64,000 bases of DNA from Pyrenophora tritici-repentis (Eukaryota > Ascomycota > Dothideomycetes > Pleosporales > Pleosporaceae), in the NCBI RefSeq assembly GCF_003171515.1, contig NC_089399.1, positions 3,286,001 through 3,350,000 of the forward strand, written 5' to 3'. Positions 42,641-52,634 of this stretch are shown here, piece after piece; position 1 is the first letter of the stretch, and each line of letters begins with the position of its first letter. Below the pieces are notes generated by a model, which did no database searches, was not told where the DNA came from, and saw only the letters and a program-made list of their open reading frames with translations. Both the position numbers and the translations under genes were made by a program.

Positions 42641-43286
42641 ATGGAATTGTTTCCTAGCTACGGCTTTTCTGATTGTAGTGCGACGACCATGCCACACCTG
42701 AAGTCCTCGCCGCTTCTACATCTCCATCCCTACACGCATTACGAAATCGCCGATCAGCCGGCGCTGGAGCTGTTAGCAAGCGCTGAACCCGAAGAGCTCA
42801 TCCTCACCAGTTACTCCTCCAGTGTTTTGATGTCGAACAGCTCTACTACCACGTTTCGCCGTTCAGGTACAGAAACACCCCGCTCAAACTTTTTGCGCTG
42901 CGGTAAACGGAAATCCGACTGGCTCGTAAGCATGACGATAGATCGCCTCCGCTGGATGAGTTTTCAGAAAACTTCCGAATTCGAGAACTTGAGTTCAGTG
43001 ATGGAGCAGATTCGTTGGTAGGCAGTCCGCGCGACAGGCGTGAGGACGCGTTGAGACTGGCTGGGATGTGGTCCCTGGTCTTTGTTCGATCGCGGATACG
43101 GTACACGTTCGGCAAGGTAATCGGGAGAGCACCTTCTTGCGAAGACCTGATTGGGATTTTGATGTTGAAGGCGGTGATACCAGTGACGAGGATGAGAGCG
43201 AGGACGGGAGCGAGTACGAGGCCACTGAACCTGATGAGATGGAGCAGGATGAAAGGCCATGCATCCACTACCAACGACAATTCTGA
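42641..43286 (+). pseudogene. Possible decayed gene with acidic C-terminus
   Basis: Coding-like pieces on this strand shift frame. A segment reading QCFDVEQLYYHVSPFRYRN lies at about 42815-42880 and ENFRIRELEFSDGADSLVGS at about 42966-43025. An acidic tail (RRPDWDFDVEGGDTSDEDES, 43160-43220) ends at 43286. The pieces are in two or three frames with stops between them. I do not recognise the family. Introns could explain part of this, but no consistent model was found. Confidence 0.3.
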
Positions 43287-43341
43287 TTAGCATCACATAG
43301 ACGCTGCATTCAGTCTTTCTTCGATCCTTCGACTTTCCCTC

Positions 43342-44127
43342 TCATCCACCACCGGGCTTCGGTTTAGGCTTCAACGCTCCACCCAGGATAGCTGGATCCA
43401 ACATCTTGGCTTCCGGTACGTCAATACCACATCGCAAGAACATGCTGCTCCAAAGCGCTCCAACTGCGCGCTCTTCTGGCATAAACACAACCGTATTCAC
43501 ATACGTCCGCGTCGTATTATAGCAGTCAGGCATATTGAATAATGCCGCTTCGCAATTGTCGCCTTTGCTTGAAAAAAATACACCACACCGCGCTTCGCTC
43601 GGGAGATTGATGCAAGTGCCATTCTTCCATTTTTCAACCGGACGCGGAAGAAAAGTTTTCGCTAACAGCTCGCCGCGACAATGCTTCGGACCGCCCGCGC
43701 CTGAGTAGGTGAGAGCAACGATTGGTATCTGCGCGTCAGATGGAGGTTGAGGTTTCGCGGAAGGTTTAGGGGTAGGTTTGGGTCCCAGGACACCTTCATC
43801 AGCCCAGCCTGCGCTCGATTTTGGTTGCGGCGTAGAGCCAATCATGCCCTCTGCGCTATCCATTGTGGATGAGGTTTCCAGCGTCACTCCGTCTACGACA
43901 TTGGTGCCATTGAACACATCCGTGCGATCGAAATCCGTCCCATTCAACAACCCTTTTTGCGCGACTAGATCATCGTTTTGTGGAAGTCTTGCGGCCTGCG
44001 CGAGACTGATTTGTATGATTGGTATTGATGCACCCCGGACTTCGATGGAGGTTGCTAGCGACAAGGCGATCAGGAGGAGGAGGGATACCGAGGACGCGAC
44101 GAGAACGATTCGCTGTGTGAATGTCAT
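43342..44127 (-). CDS. Secreted or membrane-anchored hypothetical protein (261 aa)
   Basis: A single-exon protein that begins with a strong hydrophobic segment (QRIVLVASSVSLLLLIALSL), either a signal peptide or a signal anchor. The next 120 residues are Asn/Thr/Pro-rich with potential N-glycosylation sites (LLNGTDF, VFNGTNV) and a KPTPKPSAKPQPP linker. The C-terminal half looks folded and has a regular set of Cys (PKHCRGELL, NGTCINLPSEARCGVFF, DNCEAALFNMPDCYNTTRTY, FLRCGIDV), consistent with three disulfides and one free Cys. It ends in a Lys/Pro tail. The layout resembles conserved secreted fungal proteins of unknown function. No domain name can be assigned. Confidence 0.7.
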   Translation of the reverse strand: MTFTQRIVLVASSVSLLLLIALSLATSIEVRGASIPIIQISLAQAARLPQNDDLVAQKGLLNGTDFDRTDVFNGTNVVDGVTLETSSTMDSAEGMIGSTPQPKSSAGWADEGVLGPKPTPKPSAKPQPPSDAQIPIVALTYSGAGGPKHCRGELLAKTFLPRPVEKWKNGTCINLPSEARCGVFFSSKGDNCEAALFNMPDCYNTTRTYVNTVVFMPEERAVGALWSSMFLRCGIDVPEAKMLDPAILGGALKPKPKPGGG

Positions 44128-44576
44128 GGTGGTGACATTTGCATTAATTAATTTTTAGAGAACAAAGGAAAGGTTGAAGAAGAAGACGCGATGGAACTCG
44201 AAGTTCAAGGATGTCGCCAAGGAACGACTGGGGCGCGGCTGTTGCACTACTTGTTTCATCCCCACGCTTGCCTCAAACATGCGACATTTGACGTGGTCTA
44301 GTCGTAATCCTAGCTGATTGACAGTCAACCATTACCCTAATCGATCCCTCACCACCACGAAGTCTCCTTCGATCAACCAAGTTTTGATGAGAATATGACA
44401 TTGATGAAGAGTGCTTTCCAGCATAAGAGATGTTTCATGGGAAGTATGGAAAAACATCAGGCCACTATCTCTTGCTGAACAAGAGCAGCGTGTTTTCATT
44501 ACAATGAAGAGAGTCATTAGATACTTCATACCTTCGGATATCAACTTATTCACAGAAATGGAATATCACTAACTCC
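44128..44576. other. Intergenic
   Basis: About 450 bp between the promoter side of the hypothetical gene and the 3' end of the reductase. No feature was seen. Confidence 0.45.
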
Positions 44577-45678
44577 CTAAGCACTCTCATCAGCAGCCTT
44601 CTCTTTGGCCTTGTCCTGTGGCACCCTAACCACGACCTTACCCTTCGCCCTACCAGTCTTCAACTTCTCAAATGCCTTGGGTGCATCCTCCCAATCAAAC
44701 ACAGTGTCCACGACTCCCTTCAACTTGCCCTCCTTGAACCACTCAGCAAGCTGTCCTAGTGCATCCGCCGACGGCTTCGTCATCAACATCTGATAGCTAT
44801 TCTTGCCTCCGCCGAGAAATTTTGGGAGCAGCATGTTTCCGCCGACGGTTTTGATGCTTCCGAGGCTCAGCGTCGAGCCGATCTGAACGAACTTTCCGGT
44901 TGATAGTAGGAACGCCGATGCGGCTTTGTAGAGGTTAGCAGGTGTGCCGATGTTGTCCACCACAAGGCTGAAGATCTGGCCTTTGGCAGAAAGCGTCTCG
45001 ACAACATCATTAGTCTTGTAGTCGATGACCTCGTCAGCGCCTAAGCTCTTGCAGAAGTCGACGTTGGGCGTTGAGCAAGTAGTCGTAACGTGGCAACCCA
45101 GGGCCTTTGCGATTTGAATGCCGTAGACGCCAGTACCACCCGAACCACCATTGATGAAGACTTTATCGCCGCTCTTAACGTTGGGCACAAGTGCTTGATA
45201 CCTAAACGTAATCAGCCAAACCACATCATAGATCGATCTCTGATCTTTTCTCGCCAACTTACTCAGTCAACCCCACAACCCCCACACCGGCCGCATCCTC
45301 CACCTTTACCCCCTCGGGCAATCGCGTCAACATGTTCTTCTCCACAGCCACATACTGCGCCAGCGTTCCGCCCGTCAGCGCACCAACTTTTGCGCCAAAC
45401 ACAAACTCGCCAATCTGAAATGAGTCCACCTTCTTTCCCACCTTGGCTACTTTACCACAAAAGTCAGCGCCGGGGGTGATGTTGGTACCTATGAGACGTA
45501 GTGGCAGAGGACCTTCGGTGACTTTATGGTCAACTGGATTGAGGGCCATGGCATGGACTTCAACGAGGATCTGTTCGTCGAAGATGGTGGGTTGCGGTGC
45601 AGCATCGTTGAGTTGCAGGTTTTTCTCGATGCCGCCTTTTGTGCTGTTATACTGCCATGCTTTCATCGTGGACGCCAT
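44577..45678 (-). CDS. Medium-chain dehydrogenase/reductase, quinone-oxidoreductase type
   Basis: Exons 45678-45263 and 45201-44577 join in phase across a 61-nt intron (gtaagt...tttag) to give 346 residues. The N-terminal GroES-like domain holds AMALNPVDHKV and GADFCGKVAKVGKKVDSFQIGE. The Rossmann domain has the dinucleotide motif INGGSGGTGVYGIQIAKALG, then SLGADEVIDY. The zinc ligands of classical alcohol dehydrogenases are missing, placing it with zinc-independent NADPH:quinone oxidoreductase/Yim1-like enzymes. The C-terminal tail is Lys/Glu-rich (QDKAKEKAADESA). It is probably cytosolic; the substrate, likely an enone or quinone, is not predictable. The gene is intact, with codon use like the housekeeping genes. 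Confidence 0.88.
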
Positions 45679-45991
45679 TGCGATGCTTGAGTTGGTGTTC
45701 TTTTTTACTTTTTCTATGGGGTGCTGGAGTGGTCTGATGCAGCGCCGGCCTTTGTTAGGGTTCTACAGGAAGGCGTGCGTCATGACTCGCTTTGAGCGGG
45801 GCAGGTGGGAACACCAACTCGTGCATATGAAGTCACGATGACTACCTTACACGGCTTAAAACGTTCTGGATTTGGCAAAGACTAAAATGAATCTAGGCAC
45901 ATGGAAATAGGTAGGCCTTCATGTCAAATTGGGTCGTGTCATCCTAGCTACCCGGCGTCTACCACACCGTAGCGGTTTCCCATCCACAGAT
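45679..45991. other. Intergenic between reductase promoter and PhoD 3' end
   Basis: No feature was recognised. It should contain the promoter of the leftward reductase. Confidence 0.4.
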
Positions 45992-46321
45992 TCAAGCATA
46001 AGTAACAAACATCTTCTCGAACCCAGTAACATCCCATTCCCCAGTAGCCGTATTAAGGGTCGTATTCGTAGGCATCGTTGGACCACGCTGAAGCGCACCA
46101 CTCTCGACGTGACCATCCGTCGCAACAACCGTCCCATTCGACCTCTGCAGGTGATTCGCACCAGCCTTGACCGTGAAGTTCGCAGGGCTAACATCGAAAG
46201 GATTGCGAGAAGCCACTGAAGGAGAGCCTGAAAAAGGTCAGTCTAGTACAAAAGAAGACTGCTAAAGGAATTATATAGCGACTTACCAAAGTACTGGGCG
46301 TTCAGCTCCTCGGGAGATATA

Positions 46322-46766
46322 TTGTGGTGTAGTAGCTTGTCACGTGTTCGGCGTTAGGTAATTGGCGCTAGGGTTGGGTATTTTAGGGCAACTCCGCGAG
46401 GAGAAGCTCGACATCATCGGATCATCTTATCGTACACCATTCTTAATACTACCGTCTATTGTTCGGATACCTTCTTGTTCTCTACTCTCTACCGATTGCG
46501 GGTCGGCAGCCTCTCTTCTGACTATTGAGGCTATCCCTCTACTGTGACGGTTCATGGGGTAAGGACATCCTAGGTGCCACGTGTTGGCGGGATGGTTCTT
46601 CCTCTTACTGATAAGCACCTTCTACACCTATCCATGTCACAGATACGTCATGTAAACAGACTAGTATGATGGCCCCATAAAAGGCCATCACCACAGCAGA
46701 ACAGAACAAGACATCAGAAAATGCATAGCAACTTTCTCTCACTGCTTGTACTGTTACATCTACCAC
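46322..46766. mobile_element. Unclassified 445-bp insertion in a PhoD exon
   Basis: The insert is flanked by GATATA (46316-46321 and 46767-46772). Removing it with one copy restores GAACTGTATATCTCCC, which reads ELYISP in the PhoD frame. The ends are TTGTGGTGTAG... and ...ATCTACCAC, which share only a short inverted GTGGT. It has no coding capacity. It could be a solo LTR with a 5-bp duplication (ATATA) or a small DNA transposon; the size of the duplication is ambiguous because the target is AT-repetitive. Confidence 0.75.
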
Positions 46767-47629
46767 GATATACAGTTCATAATAACCTCTGTAGTACCCT
46801 TCCGTCCACTGAAGCTCCCTGTTATCGCGCAAAAGTGCTGCTCAACGATCACTCGAATTCGCAATGGATCTGCCTGCGCCATAGCCGCTAGAGGAGACGG
46901 CAGTGCCAGCGAACTCAACGCCGACGGCGCCAGCACCCGTAGTTTGATCGTAAGGAGTTTCTTCAAGCCAAACCAGATCGGACACCCAGTTGGCGTGCAA
47001 ATCACCGGCTAGAAATGCGGTGTTGCGAATGTTGTTGCTGTAGAGGTGATGCAAGGTGCGGTTGCGATTCGCCGTGTAGCCCTTGATGTCAGTGATGGTT
47101 CCACTCGCGTACTGATTGCGAAACTCACATCCCACTGATCAGCATTCAACCAGTTGCTGTAGACGGCGCTGTTGTTCATGCGGGAGAAGATGATTTGATT
47201 ACCGATGATTCTCCATGTAGCGCCGCGCTCCTGGGACTTGGAGAGCTGGTTGTAGAACCAATCCTCTTGGAGGCTACCATCAACGAGCGACTAGCATTGT
47301 CCTTGAGATCCTCGATGTAATCATCGTTCCAGTCAAGCGTCGTGATTGAGCGGTTTTAGTTGCGTGTATCGAGCATGATGAGGTCGAAGAGCTTGCCCAT
47401 CTTGAAGTTACGCCAGATGCGAAGGTTGTCGTCCATGTCGACTTGACGAATGCTGCGCTGCATATCAGCATATTCAGGGCTCAATGCAGTTGAGATACTC
47501 ACGGCATCCATTCAAAGTAGGCTCGGACAGCGTTCATTTTTCTCGAGTCGACACTGATACCGCGATAATTCAAGAAGCTCTGTTTGGTGTTGTTCATATT
47601 GCTGTAGTGGTTAGAGGGGTTATTCTATC

Positions 47630-48673
47630 CCATACCGGTTTAGGCCATGGGATACTCTAAACTATACCGTAACAGTCTCTCAAAAATCCAAAGAAGAGGA
47701 GGCAAATGCGCACCAAGCCTACATTAAAACAAGGCTAGACAATTACACGACAATATACTCAGACGCCTCGCAAACACAAGAAGGAAAAGGAATAGGAGTT
47801 GGGATAGCAGTCTACAACTCAACTCAGCAAGAGATCTACTCAGAAACAGTTAATATCGGACAATACCAGCTAGTCTACAACGGCGAACTAGAAGGGATCA
47901 CACGAGCATTCGAATACGCAGCAAAGAACGCTACAACCGACCAGGAATTTGAGGTCTACGCAGATAACCAAGCAGCAATCTACAGGCTTAAAAACCTATC
48001 AGATAACCCAGGACAGCATTGGCAACTCCGATGTCTAAAAGCGGCAAATACGATCCGACGAAAACAAGCAAACATCCACCTACTCTGGGCACCTGGACAC
48101 ACAGATATAGTTGGAAACGAAAGAGCAGACTACCTAGCAAAAGAAGCAACCAAAGAGGACCCCAGATCAACAACAAAGAGCATTGCCTACCTGGGCACGA
48201 CAATCAAAAGGATACAACAAACGGAACAACGCCAAGAGTATGAGAAATACAAAGCAAGAGCAACCGCTCTAAACAAAGCTACCTACTCAGCCAAATACCC
48301 TCTTAAAATCAGCAAAACCATCCAAATGCCACAGAACACGAAAAGAGTAACCTCTAGCGCCTTCTACTCTCTTAAGCTAGGACACGGATACTTCAACTCC
48401 TACCTAAAGAGATTTAAGAAACGAGACTCTAATCGCTGCACCTGCCAAAACATCCAAACGCCAGAACACCTACTACTGTACTGTCATCTATACAAAGACC
48501 ATCGAAAAACGCTCCTACAAACAATCAAACATCGCCCAGTCACACTACCACTACTACTCCACACTAGTATAGGTATAGAAGCAACCCTAGCTTTTATCAC
48601 TAGCACCAGAATAGGAACAAGAAAATGGTACCTAGGACAGCCAACAGAAGACCTACAGAGAGACACTGTATAA
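47630..48673 (+). pseudogene. LINE ORF2 C-terminus: RNase H and zinc knuckle
   Basis: An open frame of about 347 codons without its own start, because the 5' part of the LINE was not copied. RNase H would remove RNA from the RNA-DNA hybrid during reverse transcription; the catalytic set D-E-D-D is complete (YSDAS, GELE, ADNQ, ERAD) and the His of WAPGH is present. The downstream region has the Cys-x-Cys...His...Cys motif common after RNase H in fungal LINEs. The frame ends RDTV at 48673. Reverse transcriptase and endonuclease are absent, so the fragment cannot act on its own. Confidence 0.88.
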
Positions 48674-48844
48674 AACTAAAACCACAACCCTCTCCTTTGC
48701 CACAAGAGCCCGCTGCTACATCTCTTTCTACTTATCAAACTGCTCTTTAGCACCTGGCAACAAACAGATACAAGCTATCTTTTGTAGAAAAGCCAAAAAC
48801 CATATTAGCGAACCATACCAGAAAACCATGTAAATTAGAAAAAC

Positions 48845-49041
48845 TGTTGGAAGGCCTTGTACGATCGTACGGTGAATAACAGTAGCTAAGGTAATCTTGT
48901 GTATTGGTATTCTGGTGTATGATGATTCTACGAATGTGGGGGCTACGAAGGTATACATAGCGTTGGGTCCGAGTTGGGCCGAAGTAGGATCGAGGCGGTA
49001 CATTGGGCCTTATTAGGCGACACACCGTGTGTATGCCGACA
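48845..49041 (-). repeat. Copia 3' LTR
   Basis: A 197-bp repeat, TGTCGGCATACAC...CCTTCCAACA leftward, identical to the LTR at 52438-52634. Confidence 0.95.
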
Positions 49042-49135
49042 CTGGCAATCTTTTCTTATTGTAACGACTGATGTAAGGAAAAACGGGTCTTCTAAAAAGG
49101 GCACAATGAGAGGGATTCCAAATAGGCATATGTGC

Positions 49136-51235
49136 CTACTCCGTAGGTCGCTGCACAGATCCCTCTACTCGGATTGACAGCTTGTTGCTTTCGATGAAAC
49201 GTTCTAACGCGCGATTTGGTGTTGCTTTCGTGAATGCGTCCGCGGGGTTGTCCTCTCCGTTGATCCAGCGGATCTCAGTGATCTCGCGACGCTCGTATGA
49301 CTGCCGAAGCGCCATGATGTCGATCATCAGTCGCTTCTCAGCAGTTGTTCCGAGTTTGACGAGGCATTCATACAAGGAGTATGAATCCGTACACACAATA
49401 AGTGGGATCGGTGGTAGACCTAGGCGTCCTGTAATTATCTTGAGGGTTGTTAGGATAGCGATAGCGATGTCGACACCGCTAACCATGCCGTACGTTTCTG
49501 AGGCAAGAACGCTCCGGGTAACGCGTTTGCATTTGGTCGAACTCCAATGGATTACGTTACCACGAATATCAAACGTGCTGTCTTGTCGACTCGACTCATT
49601 CGCAAGGATAAGTAGGTACCCTAGCTGTGAGCTAAGGTCTTGGTTGTTCGCGAAGGATCCGTCTGTGAACACTACCAGCTTTGCTGTAGCGAGGTCGAGA
49701 GGGACGTATCGCAGGCCTCGTTGTATGCTCTCAGATTGCCACTGCAGCCGGCGGTTAAGCTTCACGTATTCTGTGTCCTTAGGTTGTTGTATTTGCGCAG
49801 CCGCGGAAAGATCGAACGATGCTTCAGGTTGGCATATCGACGCAATGTACGCGCCACGCGCGCGCTGCTCCATGTACTTCTGTGCTCGGTTTGCTGCCTT
49901 CGGATCAATGATTTCGATCTTGGCACCTTGTCCCTTCTGCGTAAGTAGAATCGTGTCTCCGCGCAACGTTAGAGTACATCCGTTGAACTCGAGTGATACT
50001 TCTTTGGACAGTCTCTCCTTGGGCTTAGCTCGAAAATTGGCTTTCTGGAGCGCAGCGTCTTCTGCACCAGAGAATGCAGGCGTCCCAATCGCGAGAGTAT
50101 CGTCTGTCTGCAGGCCCACTATTCCAAACGCTTCCCGTCTCCCGTTCGTGATCAGGAGGCACGGGTCATACGTTGATGTAGCCATGTCGAGCTCCTTGCA
50201 GTGGTGTCCTTGGTACGTAGCAAACCAGTGGACTCCTGCTTCCGCGATTCCATAGAGTGGCTTGATTACGCGAATAATTGTTCCCTTGGGATACTTTGTT
50301 ATAAGCTCCTTTGGGAGGTGCGCTAAAACCGTGCGGAATAGCTCTGTTTGTGCCTGTGGGTACGCTTGCGTGATATCTCGTAGTTCCACAACCATGCCCT
50401 CATCGAGTAATGCAGGCGCTAGGGCTAGAATCAGGCGCTGGCTGGCTCGTTGGATGGTTGGCGACTGCGTCAGGATCTCGTGTTTGCCCTCGTCATTGTA
50501 ACCTTGAACAACGAGGCGTGATTTCTCGTACGGGACCATGGTCTTGCCTTTGACTTCGCGGACCATGCGCGATTTGAAGATACGATACCCGCCGTGTAGA
50601 GTTGGATCAAACAGCTCAAAACTGAATACTCCACGGCCGACGAGGTCGTCGATCTCCTTCTGATCGGATGCTTCGAATGGAGCGCCCGGGACGTTAATCA
50701 CGCCGTCATTGCGTAGCTTGACGGCCAGGGCGTAATCGTCCTCCTCCTTCTCCGACAGGTACTGCACCTTGGGCTTGTTCTTTGATCCAGGTGGGCGGCC
50801 CCGCTTGCGCGGCTGAGCCGCTTGGGTGGCTTCCGCCGGTGGTACCGGTAGTGGCGGTTCATCAGCAATCGCTTCGTCTGTGGTCGGAGATCCACCTGTG
50901 CCTTGATCTGCGCCGTCTATCGCTGTAGTCAGATCGCGATAGTACGGTTTTACGACAGTGGATCGGAACGTCGTTGGGCCGTTGATCATGTCTACAGTAA
51001 CATCGTGGTCCTTCATATCGATGACTCTATACGGCCCTTGCCATCCATTCTTCTCGCGCCATACCATCACCTCACTCTGAAGAGGCAGTGACAGTACCCC
51101 GTCTGTAGTAGGCCCATTCCTGGTACCAAGTGCGTTGCTCACCGCATGTTCCGCTGCAGCCTTCCGCAGCGCCCTCATCGCTTTCTGGATTGCCTCCGCG
51201 CGATGGGTTATCGAGGGAGATGGTGGTGAATCCAT
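49136..51235 (-). CDS. Copia Pol remnant: integrase tail, reverse transcriptase, RNase H
   Basis: An intact frame of 699 residues. The start, MDSPPSPSITHRAEAIQKAM, and the next ~90 residues (SEVMVWREKNGWQGPYRVID) match the C-terminal tail of a Copia integrase; the DDE core and zinc-binding N-terminus are absent. A basic linker follows (QPRKRGRPPGSKNKP). Reverse transcriptase includes KSRMVREVKGKTMVPYEKSR, ELRDITQAYPQAQTEL (first Asp), IKPLYGIAEAGVHWF and GLQTDDTLAIG (catalytic DD). RNase H includes VFTDGSFANNQDLSSQLGY, ASETYGMVSG and CTDSYSLYECL, ending with WINGEDNPADAFTK. All key acidic residues are present, so this enzyme could be active in trans. The frame overlaps the end of the Gag frame by 28 bp. 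Confidence 0.92.
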   Translation of the reverse strand: MDSPPSPSITHRAEAIQKAMRALRKAAAEHAVSNALGTRNGPTTDGVLSLPLQSEVMVWREKNGWQGPYRVIDMKDHDVTVDMINGPTTFRSTVVKPYYRDLTTAIDGADQGTGGSPTTDEAIADEPPLPVPPAEATQAAQPRKRGRPPGSKNKPKVQYLSEKEEDDYALAVKLRNDGVINVPGAPFEASDQKEIDDLVGRGVFSFELFDPTLHGGYRIFKSRMVREVKGKTMVPYEKSRLVVQGYNDEGKHEILTQSPTIQRASQRLILALAPALLDEGMVVELRDITQAYPQAQTELFRTVLAHLPKELITKYPKGTIIRVIKPLYGIAEAGVHWFATYQGHHCKELDMATSTYDPCLLITNGRREAFGIVGLQTDDTLAIGTPAFSGAEDAALQKANFRAKPKERLSKEVSLEFNGCTLTLRGDTILLTQKGQGAKIEIIDPKAANRAQKYMEQRARGAYIASICQPEASFDLSAAAQIQQPKDTEYVKLNRRLQWQSESIQRGLRYVPLDLATAKLVVFTDGSFANNQDLSSQLGYLLILANESSRQDSTFDIRGNVIHWSSTKCKRVTRSVLASETYGMVSGVDIAIAILTTLKIITGRLGLPPIPLIVCTDSYSLYECLVKLGTTAEKRLMIDIMALRQSYERREITEIRWINGEDNPADAFTKATPNRALERFIESNKLSIRVEGSVQRPTE

Positions 51236-52212
51236 GGATATCCGGGGTATGCTGGTGTATACTCGCGGAATCGGTCGAAGTTGTTGTAGGTGAGGGGAGG
51301 TTGCTGACTTTGGACGCGCTGATAGGCTGGCTGCGGTGCGGATTCAGTTGTCTCTATAGGCTGGCTTCGGATTGGTTGGTTTTGGGCTTTCTCAATCGTT
51401 TTTGCCAGCTGGTCCTGAATCTGTTGTTCTTCCTCAACGGTCTCCTGTCGTCCTTGCACACGGGCGTGGGTCTGGTCTTGATCGCGGGTTTGCCGACTGT
51501 CTACGTCTCGGCCTCTTGTCCTTACAGGCGTTTGGGTTCGGCTCTGGGCCTGGCTTGATAATCTCCTATCTGTGGACTGTACTGATCCTTCACTGCGTTG
51601 TTGCCGTAGTGCCCGCTCTTGCAACATGTGCGCAGCTGATCGTGTGTCAAACACAGCCGACTGGAATACGTCCTGAGGCCATTCTAGGTACTCCTCCATG
51701 CGTAATAACCTAGCTAGAGACTCACTAGGTGCCATATTAATACGGCCAGTATACACTCCCTTAAAGCGGAGGATCCGCTTTAGTTCCTTTGTGTATATTG
51801 GCTGGGCACGTAGGAACATTGCCTCTGTCCATCCTTCAAAGTCCTGACGGAACTCCCAAAAGAGTTCTTCATCTGCTGTTGGTCGATCTGTATAGTCCGC
51901 AATCGCACGCGCAATGTACGTTGTTGCTGTAGTAATCCCTACCTCATCGTCTGGAGCTTCAACGTTGTCCTCCCAAATCTCTGGATCGATGTGATGCCAT
52001 TCTCTTGGTTTTATGTTTGTGGTCCCTAGTAGCGCCTCTAGTGTGGGTACCACTCTTCTACTACTGCTCGCCATTCCTACTGCCGGTGTCCTGGCTACCG
52101 GTGCTCTTTCCGATGATGTTCTCTCTCCTGCTATTGTGTTCTTGTTGACGCTTGTTGCGCTAGCTGCGTTCGCTAGAGATGCGTCGGTGGTCGTGGGTTG
52201 TACACGGGTCAA
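51208..52212 (-). CDS. Copia Gag-like protein
   Basis: An intact frame of 334 residues. The capsid-like region (ELFWEFRQDFEGWTEAMFLR, then YLEWPQDVFQSAVFDTRSA) is followed by a Gln/Arg-rich tail (QTRDQDQTHARVQGRQETVE). The CCHC zinc knuckle usual at the C-terminus of Gag is missing, and the frame stops shortly after YPGYPWIHHHLPR, exactly where the integrase tail begins in the overlapping frame. This fits an internal deletion that removed the knuckle, protease and most of integrase. It should bind and package the element RNA poorly without the knuckle. Confidence 0.85.
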   Translation of the reverse strand: MTRVQPTTTDASLANAASATSVNKNTIAGERTSSERAPVARTPAVGMASSSRRVVPTLEALLGTTNIKPREWHHIDPEIWEDNVEAPDDEVGITTATTYIARAIADYTDRPTADEELFWEFRQDFEGWTEAMFLRAQPIYTKELKRILRFKGVYTGRINMAPSESLARLLRMEEYLEWPQDVFQSAVFDTRSAAHMLQERALRQQRSEGSVQSTDRRLSSQAQSRTQTPVRTRGRDVDSRQTRDQDQTHARVQGRQETVEEEQQIQDQLAKTIEKAQNQPIRSQPIETTESAPQPAYQRVQSQQPPLTYNNFDRFREYTPAYPGYPWIHHHLPR

Positions 52213-52437
52213 ATCTCAACCGGTCGGTTGGCGCGTGTATAGACGGCGTCTTGGAACGCTTCTGATACGGCTGTAACGGTCGGTCGCTAGCCACGAACGA
52301 CGCCTGATATAGCTAACAGTGAGCTTAGCATAGATAACTCCGCCTTGCTGATATAGGCAATCTAGGGAACGCGCGGGGTAAAGAATCTATCTCTTCTTAA
52401 CCTAACTGTCTGTGACTGCCGTGCAATCACTGATCAG

Positions 52438-52634
52438 TGTTGGAAGGCCTTGTACGATCGTACGGTGAATAACAGTAGCTAAGGTAATCTTGTGTATTGG
52501 TATTCTGGTGTATGATGATTCTACGAATGTGGGGGCTACGAAGGTATACATAGCGTTGGGTCCGAGTTGGGCCGAAGTAGGATCGAGGCGGTACATTGGG
52601 CCTTATTAGGCGACACACCGTGTGTATGCCGACA
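52438..52634 (-). repeat. Copia 5' LTR
   Basis: A 197-bp repeat identical to the copy at 48845-49041. The leftward transcript of the element should start here. It begins with the short palindrome ACACACGGTGTGT a few bases in. Confidence 0.95.

Larger units (their letters stand above)
48845..52634 (-). mobile_element. Copia-type LTR retrotransposon, 3790 bp, internally deleted
   Basis: Two 197-bp LTRs (48845-49041 and 52438-52634) are identical as read, start TG and end CA in the leftward orientation, and are flanked by a 5-bp duplication AAAAC (48840-48844 and 52635-52639). The internal part encodes a Gag-like protein, and then only the C-terminal tail of integrase, reverse transcriptase and RNase H. 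Protease and the catalytic core of integrase are missing. The element lies in the 3' region of a LINE; the LINE sequence resumes at once on the other side. Confidence 0.95.

Noticed and set aside
46605..46832. Independent small gene reading RDNRELQWTEGYYRGYYEL
   Set aside because: This is the PhoD C-terminal exon running into the 445-bp insert, not a separate gene.
49182..50255. 357-codon rightward frame opposite the Copia Pol
   Set aside because: The other strand encodes reverse transcriptase and RNase H with all motifs. The rightward frame is an antisense by-product.
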